DNA from: Thecaphora thlaspeos
Lineage: Eukaryota; Basidiomycota; Ustilaginomycetes; Urocystidales; Glomosporiaceae
NCBI GenBank assembly: GCA_900291925.1
Contig: UWYS01000001.1
Span: 930,001 to 994,000 of the forward strand
Direction of reading: 5' to 3'
Length of the DNA: 64,000 bases
The notes beneath the pieces were generated by a model. It saw only the letters and a program-made list of their open reading frames with translations. It was not told the origin of the DNA and made no database searches. Each line of letters begins with the position of its first letter. Position 1 is the stretch's first letter. Position numbers and translations under genes: made by a program. Shown one piece after another: positions 1-10,911 of this stretch.

Positions 1-30
1 GCATCTCCAGCCGGGACGAGGAGTGCTCAC

Positions 31-726
31 TATAGAATGATTACAAAGATGAGTGCGACGATCTTACCATCAAGGTGGTCGAGACAGCTGGGACGTCAGT
101 ACACACTAGCGCTTCCCTCTCAGCTTCGGAAGGCCCCACTCGACTGTGCACTCACCGCCGATCCAATTGCAAACGCCGCCACCCAGACCACTACGAAGGC
201 CGCGATCATGGCTAGAGTGAAGACGATGCGGACCTTGGCGAACATCTGCTTGAATTGCTTGATGAAGCCAAGCAGGAAGCCTGTCCCCGTTAGCGAGACG
301 ACCACGCCGACCGAGTAGAGGATGGCGAACGATGTCAACGACCCAGTGAAGAGGAAGACGGAGCCGAGGATCGACATCACGAAGCCGATGCCCAAGCTGA
401 CATCGAGCGCGGCGTAGCGGGGTCGCGGGGGGGAGCGTATCGTGTCAGTAGACGTATCGGATGTGAGACCGTGAGACGGATCAGTCCTAGCTGGCCGGAA
501 AGGAGAGGTGACGGACTCACCAAGCACCGAACCCAATCATTCTCTGCTGCCTCGTCAGGTCGATGCCAAGCCTCTTTGAAAAGGCGTCGTTCTCTCCCGT
601 CAGCTCGCCGCCGAGGTTCTTGACCTGGTGTGTGTCCATGTTGATCCAGCGCGATGCGCCCGTGCCGGCAAAGGCACCGCCTCCACCGCCGCCGCCGCCA
701 CCACCGCCGGGAAGCCAGGAGGACAT
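31..726 (-). CDS. SFT2: SFT2-like Golgi vesicle transport protein (3' end beyond the window)
   Basis: Small four-helix Golgi membrane protein of the SFT2 family, which assists vesicle fusion with the late Golgi. I model exons at 726-521, 396-156 and 62-31, with GTGAGT/GTGAGT/GTGAGC donors; the last donor (30-25) leads out of the window, so the C-terminal 'YIPY' region is missing. The spliced protein has a Gly-rich N-terminus (a run of about 11 Gly from a GCC/GCC repeat), then the family signature TRQQRMIGFGACLGIGF followed by hydrophobic helices (SILGSVFLFTGSLTSFAIL, VVVSLTGTGFLLGF) and a VRIVFTLAM segment. All exon phases match. Exon 3 (11 codons, VALIFVIIL) agrees with the third helix of the family. 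The ATG at 726 is the only one giving the full N-terminus. Assignment rests on recognising the family signature. Confidence 0.85.
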
Positions 727-1317
727 GGCCGAAAAGGGAGGACGTGAGGTGTAGAGAGTGATCCCAGCTGGTTCTTCTGAGGGGAGCGAGGGCGTCCGTG
801 TGTGGCTTTCTCCCTCGAGACGGTGGCTAGGCGAGAGGTCGCTCGATCCAAGCGTGTGTGAAGGGGTGGTCGTCAGGTGTCGTAAAGGCTGGGGAGAGCG
901 AGAGGATGTCGTTAGTGGATGTGATAGATGTGAGGAGTGGACGATGGCCGGAGAGATGCGGTGGTCGGTTGTCGGTGGTGGTGGGGGTGATGGGTGGCTT
1001 GGCCAGTCTGTCGGTCTGTACGGCCTCTTGGCGCCTCTGCTGGCAGGGAAATTGAGGTGTTGCGTGTTGGTTCATGGCCCGTCGGAAGGGATGCCGAGAG
1101 CCGCTAAAGGGTCCGCCGCAGTTTACGCTTAGCGGGCCGAGTGGGCCTGACCGACCGACCAACACGCCAGCGTCACGAGCGCGACGACGACTTCGAATTG
1201 CTCAAGCCACCCTCGATCGAAAACGGCTGCTCACACGCTTCACGAAACGTTCAAGACGTTGGATGCTAGCACTGCACTCTCTATCAGCTGGTGCGAGGCA
1301 TCCGCTCCGCCTCGTCG
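727..1317. other. intergenic, SFT2 promoter side
   Basis: Contains the 5' flank of SFT2 and the 3' flank of the CoA-transferase gene, both on the minus strand. G/T-rich on the plus strand with no recognisable TATA box. Several short overlapping ORFs here show no family features and look like chance. Confidence 0.5.
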
Positions 1318-2946
1318 CTACTGCCCGATGGCGCCCTTCCGCCTAAGCTCTGCCACTGTCTTGCTGCTCAATCCGAGCTCCTTCTCCAGCACCTCGTCAG
1401 TGTGCTGTCCTAGCACCGGAGGAGGTCGCGTGACGGCCATTTTGCCGGCGCCGTACGTCACGGCGGGCGAAAGAATCTTGATGGTCCCGGCTCGTGGGTG
1501 CTCGACCGTCGTCACCACCTTGCGCGCCTTTGACTGCGGATGCTCGTCGAAAGTCCCGCGGATGTTGCGGATCGGTGCGGCGGGGATGCGACCTTTAATC
1601 GCATCGATCCAGTGCTGGATCGGCCGCGTCGAGAAGAGCTGGTCGAGCAGCGGGACCAGCGTGTCCCGGTTGGCCACGCGCGTCCGATTGGTCGAGTAGA
1701 GCGGGGACTCGGCCAGCTCGGGCTGCCCCAGCGTGCCGCAGAGGGTCTTGAACTGTCCATCGTTGCCAGCACCTACCATGATGCGTCCGTCGGCCGCGCT
1801 GAATCTGCATGATCCGAGTGTCAAGAAACAGGAAGGCAGCAGCCAGGGTCGAAGGTCAGGACTCGGCTGAAGAGGGAGAGTATTGCGAGCATCGTCCCCA
1901 TTGGCCACCAATGCAACTCACGTCTGGTAGGGGGCGATGCTGGGATGTGCGTCGCCGTGCCGCGATGCCTCCTGCCCGGCGATGAGATAGTTGCTGGCAA
2001 TGTTGGCCAGGGATGCGATCTGCGACTCAAACAGGGTTGCGTCGATGTGGACTCCCTTGCCCGTCTGCGCCCGACCGAGCAGGGCAGCCATGATGGCGCC
2101 GTGGACGTAGAGACCCGTCGTTAGGTCGGTCATTGCGACGCCGACCTTGACCGGCGGCCGGTCCGGCTCCCCCGTGATGTGCATCAGGCCGGCATCAGCG
2201 GCGACGATGACGTCGTAGCCGGCATTGACCGAGTAAGGCCCGCTCTGACCATAGCCGGTCAGCGAGGCGTAGATGATGTCTGGCTTGACCTTTTTGAAGT
2301 CTTCGTAGCCCAGATCCATCGAAGCGAGCTTGCCCGGAAGGTAATTTTCTACCACAACGTCAGCCTTTTTGGTGAGGTCGTAGAGGATCTGCTTGCCCTC
2401 TTGCGACCTGAGGTCGACGGTGATGCTGCGCTTCGAACGGTTGACGCTGAGGAAGTAGGCCGACTCGGGCGGCAGGCTATTCCAGTACTCCTCTTTACCC
2501 TCGGGAGCCTTGGTTGGAGCACCTGCTTCCGGCTCGGCGAAGGGTGGACCCCAGGATCGTGTATCGTCGCCGCCCTTTGGGTACTCGACCTTGATGACGT
2601 CGGCGCCGAGGTCGGCCAGCAGCATGGTGCAGTAGGGTCCCGCCAGCACCCGCGTTAGGTCAAGGATACGAATTCCCCTGAGCGGTGGCGGTATGGAGGC
2701 TCCACCCGAAGCCTCGGCGTGGGTGGACGCAGTACCATGGTCGTGGCCAGAGGACATCGACCTGGCGGGATGCGTCAAGGAAAAAGGCCTCGTTGCGCAT
2801 GGCGAGGGAGCCGATGGCTTGACGGAGTAGCGCGAGGCAGCGTGCGAAGCGGCGACGGGTGTTGGAGCCATCAGCGTGCGCTCAAGCAGAGGCAGGCCGG
2901 ATGGCTTCGCCGCCCAGCGTCCCGCTGCGGTCCGAAGGGCCGACAT
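1318..2946 (-). CDS. family III CoA-transferase, mitochondrial (succinate-hydroxymethylglutarate CoA-transferase-like)
   Basis: Transfers CoA between acyl-CoA and dicarboxylates (CaiB/BaiF family); closest in character to eukaryotic SUGCT, which makes glutaryl- or HMG-CoA from succinyl-CoA in mitochondria. Exons 2946-1922 and 1804-1318; GTGAGT donor, CAG acceptor, phase restored as ...PYQT|FSAADGR. About 503 residues. The first 85 residues are Ala/Ser/Arg-rich without acids early on, as expected for a mitochondrial presequence. The core starts at [31 protein letters not shown], the classic N-terminal family block. The catalytic Asp is in [10 protein letters not shown] (about residue 274). I chose the ATG at 2946 because upstream in-frame codons contain no other ATG. 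No breaks seen. The exact acceptor acid cannot be told from sequence. Confidence 0.85.
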
Positions 2947-3414
2947 GGAGAGAGATGCTGGAAGCGCGGTCGCTGGAAGATGATGCGGCCGATGGCGGAG
3001 GACAGACAAGAGCGAGCGACCGCAGTCTATCTGTTGTCGATCGAGAAGGAGGAGATAAGGTGGAATGCAAGGAAGGAGTGCAGAGGGTCGAGGAGCGAAG
3101 GAAGCCAGCGCCGGAAAGCCTTGAGTAGCCTCGCGTGGTCCGTGACCGGCAAGCGTGTGGCCCGATCTGAAGGCCGAGCCGATAGGGGCGCCATCAAGAA
3201 ATGCGGGGGCGGTCGAAGCCGGCTGGGGCCTGGCGTGTGGCTTCGTGCCTGCGTCACGGCGAGGGCAGCGAGTTGCAGAGTTGAAAGGCGCCGGCGGACA
3301 TCTCGGCTCTAAAGCTGCCCTTCGCCACCTCCTGTGGGTGGGGCAGGAGGCAGAAGGGAGCTCAAGGCTTCTTCAGCTTGCAGTGGCACTGTCTACCTCG
3401 GATGACGTCCATCA
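2947..3414. other. intergenic between CoA-transferase 5' end and the oxygenase fragment
   Basis: Purine-rich on the plus strand. I looked here in all plus frames for the missing FMN-binding N-terminal half of the downstream nitronate monooxygenase and saw none; there is also too little space for it. No TATA box recognised. Confidence 0.5.
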
Positions 3415-3446
3415 TTGTCGTCGCCTCAATTTGACCCTCTACGACT

Positions 3447-4056
3447 ATCATCGTCGCCGCCGCTCAGCGCCATCGTTGCGGCAGTCAGGGCTCAGCTGCC
3501 GAAGCTGAAGCCCACCAATCTGGCGGGGAGGATCCCTACGGTGCTTGGAGCGGGCGGCCTGGCGGGGGGACGCTGCCTCGCCTCGATGCTGTCGCACGGC
3601 TGCGCGGGTGGCGTCTTCGGGACGCGCTTCCTGCTGACACCCGAGTCGCAGTACTCGGACCTGCAAAAGGATCTACTGGTCCGCTCCAACTTCGGCCACA
3701 CCAAGCGGACGCTAGCACTTGATGACGCCCGCGGGACGCGCGGATGGCCTGCCGGCGTCGATGGCCGCGGCATCAGCAACCTAACCGTGGACGAGTACGA
3801 GAGGGACATGGAGATGGAGAAGACGCAGAGCGACAAGGTCAAGGAGGGCATGGCGAGGAGGATGGAGCGCTACAAGCAGGCCGCCAGCGAGGCCGACGTC
3901 GAGCGCATCGTCGTCTGGTCAGGCACGGGCGTGGGCGGAATGGATCGCATCGTGCCGGCCGATGAGGTCGTCCGCGAAATTACCCAGCAGGCCGTCGAGG
4001 CGATACAGGAGGCTCACAGCTGCTGCGGCGTAAGGCCTGATGCATCTGGCTTGTAG
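3447..4056 (+). pseudogene. nitronate monooxygenase (2-nitropropane dioxygenase) C-terminal fragment
   Basis: The open frame reads the second half of an FMN-dependent nitronate monooxygenase barrel: RIPTVLGAGGLAGGRCLAS, the GTRFLLTPES phosphate-binding strand, then KRTLALDDARGTRGWPAGVDGRG and a C-terminal helix region, ending at TAG 4054-4056. This covers roughly the last 190 residues of a family of about 350. There is no ATG at the start of the homology; the first in-frame ATG lies inside it (about 3586). Only about 500 bp separate it from the head-to-head CoA-transferase, so the missing half (more than 500 bp plus introns) does not fit. A CTCAG acceptor-like site sits at about 3464-3468, so the fragment may be an old internal exon. 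No stop lies inside the retained half, so loss may be recent, or a truncated protein may be made. Confidence 0.7.
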
Positions 4057-4309
4057 TCGTCCTCTTTCTATCTGTTGCCCTATTGCTTGCCTCGTCCGGG
4101 AGGCCACAATCTCCGATTAGGCGAGTCATGATCAAGCCTGTCCGTAGCTTCCTTGCGGGTGGCAGGCTCACATGAAGCTTGATCGAGATCCCCTTTACAT
4201 CACCGATAGCGTCTCCTTCGAAGCAGCAGAGGGAAGCATTTCTCCTGTCGCCGTTCATCCGTTTGCAACTCAGGCGCCTCTGAGTGGTATTGCCGCGATC
4301 ATGTGAGCA

Positions 4310-4501
4310 TCATTTGTCGGCTACTTTGGGCTCGACGATGTTGCCGGCGGCAGCAGTCCCAGTTTGCTTGGATTCCACTTGGTCTTTGGCAGAAGCTTGC
4401 TGCTGTTCGGCCTCCTTGTTCTTCTGGATACTGGCCGCGCTCTGAGCGTATTTGCTGTCGACGCGTCGGAGCAAGGTTTGAGGAGAAAGATCCAGATGCA
4501 T
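4310..4501 (-). CDS. possible small hypothetical protein
   Basis: ATG at 4501 opens 63 codons rich in Gln, Lys and Glu (LSPQTLLRRVDSKYAQSAAS, then KNKEAEQQQASAKDQVESK), with the amphipathic look of a short coiled coil. A stop lies immediately upstream in frame. Further upstream on the same strand, 4640-4575 reads NPDGTVNLEAVNKETSHLK and ends at a GTGAGT donor; it could be a 5' exon, but I could not find a phase-compatible acceptor. No family recognised. Could be chance. Confidence 0.3.
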   Translation of the reverse strand: MHLDLSPQTLLRRVDSKYAQSAASIQKNKEAEQQQASAKDQVESKQTGTAAAGNIVEPKVADK

Positions 4502-5496
4502 TCGTCAGATTGTGTTTGAGTCTGCCCTCAGCGAGTGACCCCACACTGCTACTTCTTACGCTGGACTCACCCTTTGAGGTGTGACGTCTCCTTGTTGACT
4601 GCCTCAAGGTTGACGGTCCCGTCGGGGTTCCTGAGCGCTCGAGGCACAGTGGGGCGGCGGTGGGTTTGTCGATGAAGGGTGCGATGCAGAGCGGCCGGAG
4701 CGTGGCATGGTGATGGCGGGACAGCAAGCGAGAAATCGATGTGAGATCAGGCGGCGGGAAGAGGGGCTCGGGAGAACGGCACAGCCTCCTTCTCACCACG
4801 GCGGCTGCCTGACGCACGACGGTTCCGACGGCAAGAGGGAGCGCGGGTGGAGAGAGGGTCAGGAGGCAGGCTAAGGTCAGGGTCCAGTCCCTCGCAGCGA
4901 GCCCTGGCACTGGCACTGGCACTGGCACTGGCACTGGCACTGGCACTGGCACTGGCACTGGCGCTGGCACTGGGCGCCTTTCGCCCTGCAGACGCCCGAG
5001 CTGGGGTGACGCAGCTTCGTCAGCCAGCCGCTTTACGCGTAGACGTGCGCCGAACAGCGCGCGGGCCAGGCTGGCGCCGACGGTGTCCCCCGCTCTGTAA
5101 CTGACCTGCACAGGAGCGGCCTTTCTGTAGCCTGTGTGCCATCGAGGCGCACTGGAGCAGTCTATCCGCGACGCAGCCTTACCGCCAGGGTCCTCCCCTC
5201 GCGCTCTTGTGCCGCTCGCCGTTGGCTCGATCGGACGCCCGCCCCGCTCCAGATAAAGCCAGCTGGTCAGCCATCAAGTCCCCCCTCCGCCTCCACCACC
5301 ACCACCACCAACAACAACAAATATAGCTCACCCGCCTTAGCTACCGGGCTTGCTTGTCTACCCTTGTCGTACAGCACACACAGCCATTCGCCCTTCACCC
5401 CCCCGCAGGCGAAGTCGACACACACTGTTAAATCCACACGGATACTCCATCAACTCCAACCGTGACCGCGTCATCTACCGCTTTTCTCGGACGACG
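4502..5496. other. intergenic with hexanucleotide microsatellite; carboxypeptidase promoter
   Basis: Holds the CTGGCA repeat listed separately and, toward the right end, the C-rich leader of the carboxypeptidase gene, with an AAATATAG motif at about 5319-5326 that may serve as its TATA element. The long minus-strand frame here only reads the repeat as (PV)n and is not believed. Confidence 0.5.
4904..4971. repeat. (CTGGCA)n microsatellite
   Basis: About eleven tandem copies of the hexamer CTGGCA with one variant unit (CTGGCG) near the right end. Because the unit is a multiple of three it keeps long frames open on both strands, reading (LA)n on plus and (PV)n on minus, which explains the spurious ORFs here. 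Confidence 0.95.
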
Positions 5497-7397
5497 ATGA
5501 GATCCTCCTGGCTCTCCACCGCTTCGGCCGTCTTTGTCTGCGCGGCTGCCGTGGCCAACAGCTACAGGCTTCCCACGCCCGCCGAGGAGCTGCACGTCGA
5601 CCGGGCCGGCAACCTCGTCTGGCAGGACGAGGCCGTCGCCGAGAGCCTCCCCGTCCTCGGGCGCCCGGACTTCTCCAACCTCCGCGTCGTCGACGAGCAC
5701 GCCTCAACCTTCTCCGCCTCGGCCTCAAAGGCCAAGGAGGCGTTCGACTCGATGTTCGCCGAGACGATGCGCGAGATCGACAGCGCTGTCGCGTGGGCCG
5801 AGCACGAGATCGACTCGATTGAGCATGTCGTCCAAGACGCCGTCCACGGCGCCGAGGGACAGGCCAAGGGCTGGATGCACACGGGCAAGGTGATCGTCGA
5901 GGGGCTCGAGTATGACCGCCTTGTCCACAAGTCGTTCCCCGACTACGCGCTCCGCCTCACCACCACCGCCAAGCCCTTCTGCGACAAGGACGTCGTCCAG
6001 CACAGCGGCTACCTCGACATCTCGGGGTCCAAGCACCTCTGGTTCATCTTCTTCGAGAGCCGCAGCAAGCCCAAGGATGATCCCGTCGTCCTCTGGCTCA
6101 ACGGCGGGCCGGGGTGCTCGTCGTCGACCGGCCTCCTCTTTGAGCTCGGCCCCTGCAGTGTCTCGGACGAGGGCAAGAGCACCAAGCACAACCCGCACTC
6201 GTGGAACAACCACGCCAACCTCCTCTTCCTCGACCAGCCTGTCGACGTCGGCTACAGTTACTCGGACGAGGACGGCGTCAACAACTCGCCCGTCGCCGCC
6301 GAGGACGTCTACGCCTTCCTCCAGCTCTTCTTCAAGAAGTTCCCCGAGTACTCTCAGCTCCCCTTCACCGCCTCGGGCGAGTCGTACGCCGGCACCTACC
6401 TCCCCAACATCGCCTCGACCATTCACCGCAAGAACAAGGCCCTCGCGCTCGCCCGCTACCGCGACCGCGACGCCGCGCCCGTCCACATCAACCTTGAGAG
6501 CGTCGCAATCGGCAACGGCCTCACCAACGCCCTAATCCAGTTCTCGAGCTGGCCCGACTACGTCTGCGGCTCGGATCCCAAGAACCGCCTATTTGACCCA
6601 GAGAGCGCTACGTGCACGTCGATCAGGCAGAAGGCCACGACCTGCAAGTCGCTCGTCGAGTCGTGCCAGAAGTACAACTCGCGCCTGATCTGCACGCCGG
6701 CCGCGCTCTACTGCTGGTCGATGTATGGCCCGGCCCAAGACACCGGCCGAAACCTCTACGATGTCCGCAAGAAGTGCGACCGCGCCGAGGACAAGGACGG
6801 TCCGCTCTGCTACCGCCAGATGGGTTGGATCGAGACGCTCATGAACCGAGACGACGTCAAGGCCGACCTCGGCATTTCCAAGAGCCACACATTCAAGAGC
6901 TGCAACATGGACGTCAACAAGAACTTCCTCCTCCAGGGCGACAGCATGCACAACTCCTCGGCGCTCCTCCCAGAGCTGATCGACGACGGCATCCGACTCC
7001 TCATCTATGCCGGTGAGGCGGACAGCATGTGAGCATTGCGGTATTCGTTGAGGCTCCTTACGTAGATAGGATGCGGCAGCACATAGACTGACGGGCAGCC
7101 CTCTCACTCCCTCCTTGTCCGTCACTTTCCTCTTTCCTCCGCCGCAGGTGCCCCTGGAACGGCAACCTGCTCTGGGTCAAGGCACTCCGGACGGGCTTCC
7201 AGGCCGAGTTCAACAACGCCACCGCGACCGAGTGGACCGTCGGCGGCAGGCCGGCCGGCCTGGTGACCAAGGCGGGCAAGGGCGCCGGCTCGGTAACCTT
7301 TGTCTACGCGAAAGACGCCGGGCACATGTTCCCGGCGGATCAGCCCGAGGCAGCGGCCGACATGCTGGAGAGGTGGCTCAAGAACAAGGCGTTCTGA
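5497..7397 (+). CDS. carboxypeptidase Y-type vacuolar serine carboxypeptidase (S10)
   Basis: Removes C-terminal residues from peptides in the vacuole. Exons 5497-7028 and 7148-7397 (donor GTGAGC, acceptor CGCAG) give 593 residues. A hydrophobic signal peptide (MRSSWLSTASAVFVCAAAVA) is followed by a charged propeptide of about 130 residues. The mature enzyme shows LWLNGGPGCSSSTGLLFELGP (oxyanion region), catalytic Ser296 in ASGESYAGTY, catalytic Asp509 in YAGEADSMCPWNGN, and catalytic His570 in DAGHMFPADQP. The intron falls inside the Asp block. Cysteines around FCDKD and CNMDV match the CPY disulfides. Length and order are those of Prc1/CPY rather than Kex1, since there is no C-terminal membrane segment. 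The C-terminus ends WLKNKAF. No defects. Confidence 0.95.
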
Positions 7398-8723
7398 GTC
7401 TTCAGTTGGTCGGTGTAGCAGACGGCAAGGCAAGAGGCATGGCCAGCTGATTTCCACTCCCCACGTGAAGCAGCCGTGAAGATCATTTCCGTCTCACCGC
7501 GGCATGCCAAGATGTCGAAGTCAATCTTGGAATCAAGAATGAGAGTCAGCGCTGTTGGCGATTGCTGGCTGAAATGATGCTTGAATGATCTCATCGACGG
7601 TGGTCAGGGTCGAACATGGCTCGCTGCCGTCGCGATGGCTCGTGCCCGCAAGATGAAGGTGGAGTTTTCTTTTGCCCCGCTGTGGCGGGCGAGGAGATGG
7701 CGTGCCCGCCATAGTCAGAGTGCCACTTTTGACAGGTCCATCACGCCACCATCCCCCTGCGCCTTCCCCTTTGCCGTCCCCCACTCACGCAAAGTCGCTT
7801 ACAGCAGCTCGCTCCCGCTCCCGCTCCCCCGCCCCCGATGGCAACGACAGACAAAAGAGATGCTTTCTGCGCTCCTCGCTACACCAACGCCTGACTTCTT
7901 GTTCTGGCCTGAATCGTCTTATCACGTCACCCTCGCCCTCTCTCTCTCAGCTACACCGGACAGATTTGATGGATGCCACCGGGGAGGTATCACACCTAGA
8001 GCACTCGAGAGCTGCGCTGCAGTCACGCCACTTGGCTGCTAGCCCGTCCCTCAAGCTACATCGCCAAACCGCAGCGGAGATGAGACCTGCTCTTCTCAAC
8101 AAAACCCCTCTTCTAGGAAACGCCCAGACCGAGAGCCACGAGTCTTGTCCACATGGTGTGCCCTTCTTCTTTGTTGTCCCTGAAAGCTAGCCTATCCTTC
8201 CTCTCATCTCTTCGTCCTGAACCACCTTTTTTCCCCGTCGAAGTCCATATCCCGCCGCCAATCCTTCCGAGCGCTTCACCATCATGGTCCGCCTGAAAGC
8301 CGAAGCCGCTCGGACCCAAATCTTGCATCAACAGCGACCCCTCACCTCCCTCGCGGCCGCACGGTGCCTCGTCTCTTTTCACTTGTCTCATTGTGCCAGG
8401 CGCTGACACCATTCGGCGCTTTTCGACATCGCCGGTCACCAACGTAGAGACTTGTCGACGTATAAAGAGCGGAGCCCCGTCGCCAGCTCACCCTTACCCC
8501 TTCTATTCTACCCCTTCTATCGCCAGTCATTCCACAGACGTTCCGTTCTGCCAGCCCAGCCCTGCTTATCCCGCTTCCGTCCGCATGGGGCACCGTGACG
8601 ACTAACGCTCCTCGAACATAGAGCCACGGGCGGCTACTCGACATATACCCAAACTTCTCCTCTTCCCCTCCTCATTCTCCCGCTCTTCGCCTGACCAACC
8701 AGTGAAATACAAGAGAAGACGAT
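7398..8723. other. long intergenic region, MFS transporter promoter
   Basis: About 1.3 kb with no supported gene. The last 260 bp hold a good TATA element (8461-8467) and a pyrimidine-rich leader typical of a strongly transcribed fungal gene. Short ORFs on both strands show Ser/Pro low-complexity composition only. Confidence 0.6.
8461..8467 (+). promoter_or_regulatory. TATA box of the MFS transporter gene
   Basis: TATAAAG, 257 bp upstream of the ATG at 8724, followed by a long C/T-rich stretch that probably includes the transcription start. Confidence 0.55.
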
Positions 8724-10329
8724 ATGTCCGACACCAAATCGACAGCTTCGCCGACTGGCCTGAAGGCCGAGTCGCTGACGGAGGAATACAGTGGCAACGC
8801 TGCCGTTCAGTACACCAACGAGGAAGAGTCCAAGCTGGTCAGGAAGATCGACCTGACCCTCGTTCCTATTTTAATGTTGCTGTACCTACTTTCTTTCCTC
8901 GATCGATCAAACATCGGTACGTCCTTGCCGTTGCTCCATCCAAGGAGCAACCAAAGTGATGAGGGTACGGTGAAGTAGCTGACTGCGCAATCACGCCGAC
9001 CCCCTCCCGCTTTGCTACGCGCCAGGCAATGCCAAGATCGAGGGTCTCGTCGCCGACGTTGGTATCACCGACTACAGCACCATGCTCACCATCTTCTTCG
9101 TCGGCTACGTGCTGGGAGAGGTTCCGGTCAGTCTCATCCTCAAACGGACCAGCCCGACCTTCTGGCTCTCGACGCTGACGGCGGTCTGGGGCATCGTGAG
9201 TGTCATCATGGCCTTTGTCCCCGACCAGGCGTCGCTCTACGCCGTCCGCTTCTTCCTCGGCCTGAGCGAGTCAGGCCTCTTTCCCGGTAGCGTCTTTCTC
9301 TTTTCGCTCTACTACCCGCGCCACCAGCGTCACTACCGCACGGCGCTCCTCCTCTCGGGCGCCGCCGTGTCCGGGGCGTTTGGCGGTATCTTGGCCTTCG
9401 CGATCGCCAAGCTCGGAGGCAAGGCTGGCCTCGCACCGTGGCAGTGGATCTTCCTGCTCGAGGGACTCGTCACGGTCGTCTTTGGATTGCTTGGATACTG
9501 GCTGGTCCTCAACTATCCACCGAGGTCCAAGTCATTTACGCCGCGGGAACAGGCCATCATTGCTCACCGCATGGCCGAGGACGCCGACGCGGTCGACACT
9601 GAGGCTTTCAACTGGCACGGCGTCAAGCTCGCCTTCTGCGACCCGTACGTCTACCTGTACGGCGCCCTCTTCCACGGCTTCGCCTTTGCACTCTACACTA
9701 TCTCCAACTTTATGCCGAGCATCATCCGCGAGCTGGGCTATACGAGCGCCCAAGCCCAGCTGTTGACGGTCCCGCCGTACGCGTTCGCCTTCTTGGTCAC
9801 CATGAAGACGGCCCACCTGTCGTTCCTCGCCAAGAAGCGTTTCCTCTTCATCATCCTAGCGGCCCTACTCGCCATCGTGGGGTACGTTGTCCAGATCACC
9901 TCTCCCACCGTGGGAGGCAAGTACACGGCCGTCTTCCTCACGGCTGCGGGAGTCTACTCGGGCAACGCGCTGCTCCTCTCGCTCCCCTCTGAGAATGTGA
10001 GCGGACAGACGAAGCGTGCCACGGCGCTCGCGATGCAGATCATGTTTGGCAATACGGGCAGCATCATCGGCGTACAGCTCTACCGCACCCCGCTCGGAAG
10101 TCTCGAGAACAAGAATTACACAATCAGCCACGGCCTCGCCATCGTTTGGCTCGGCTTCGGCATCGCGGCCGCCTTAGCGCTCTGGTACCTCCTCGACCGC
10201 GAAAACAAGAGAAGGGACACCGAGGTGCGCCGTAGGACGGACGAGGAGGGGAAAGCGGTCGACGAGCTGCAGACGGTCGAGAAGAGGCTGCTCGGTGATA
10301 GGAGGCTCGACTGGAGGTACCAGGTCTGA
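8724..10329 (+). CDS. MFS transporter, allantoate permease (Dal5/anion:cation symporter) family
   Basis: Plasma-membrane symporter of the fungal ACS family (allantoate, nicotinate, biotin, small carboxylates). Exons 8724-8916 and 9026-10329 (donor GTACGT, acceptor CCAG) give 498 residues. The N-terminal KIDLTLVPILMLLYLLSFLD then RSNIGNAKIEGL spans the intron and is the family hallmark around TM1. TM2-3 carry FFVGYVLGEVPVSLILKR. RFFLGLSESGLFPGSVFLF is the TM4 signature and WQWIFLLEGLVTVVFGLLGY is TM6. Twelve helices can be placed, with a charged C-terminal tail. Substrate cannot be told from sequence. The intron splits the conserved DRSNIGNAKI block, common in fungal members. Confidence 0.9.
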
Positions 10330-10578
10330 TGATGGCCGTGTGGCGGGCCTTGGAGTTCCCAAGATTTTGACTGCAATACAGGCTAGGCGACAAGGCTGCC
10401 TGAGAGGCTGCTTAGCAGGGGTGTATGAGTTCGAATTATAGGGCAGATTGCAGTTCTGGCAGCAACGTATGAGAAAGGGAGTGTCCGTGTAGAGAGCGTT
10501 TCCGAGGGAGGGAAAGGAGCATATATGCGGTTGGCAAGAACGGAAGCCAAGGAAAGCACGTCGAGCTGCATCCGGCTC

Positions 10579-10911
10579 TCAGACCAAGACGAGGCAGCTC
10601 CCAAGAGCAAGCGCAGCCGCGCCGACAGCCGCGGCGTATGTCGTCGACATCGACGAGCGCGACAACGCGGCGCTCTGCTCTGGTGTCGAGGTGGACGAGG
10701 AGCCGTTGCTGGTGCCGGTCCTGTTTGCACCGAGCGTCCGCGTCTTGGTCACCCTGACCGTGAGCATTTTGGCGATGCCGTCGGTCGAGATGCCGTGGTT
10801 GATCTGGTCGGCCGAGATGCCGCTCAGCAGGTATGCGTCGACCGACGTCGTCGTGTAGGTGAAACCGCCGGGTGACCTGGTCCCGTTGCTGACCGTCGCA
10901 TTCAGCCACGC
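10579..10911 (-). pseudogene. C-terminal fragment of a GPI-anchored Ser/Thr-rich surface protein
   Basis: The open frame (111 codons) reads TYTTTSVDAYLLSGISADQI and then a Ser/Thr-rich stretch (TSNGSSSTSTPEQSAALSRS), ending in AAAVGAAALALGSCLVLV, a textbook GPI-attachment signal. A TGA at 10914-10912 closes the frame on its 5' side, and no signal peptide or phase-compatible upstream exon was found. A neighbouring frame (from about 10978) continues smoothly into this region as ASNTTLETSSLLS, suggesting a frameshift near 10890-10915, or an intron I could not define. It is therefore either a decayed gene or the last exon of a poorly resolved one. Confidence 0.45.

Noticed and set aside
4299..5111. 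270-codon minus-strand ORF with (PV)n
   Set aside because: Held open by the CTGGCA hexamer repeat; the remainder is low complexity.
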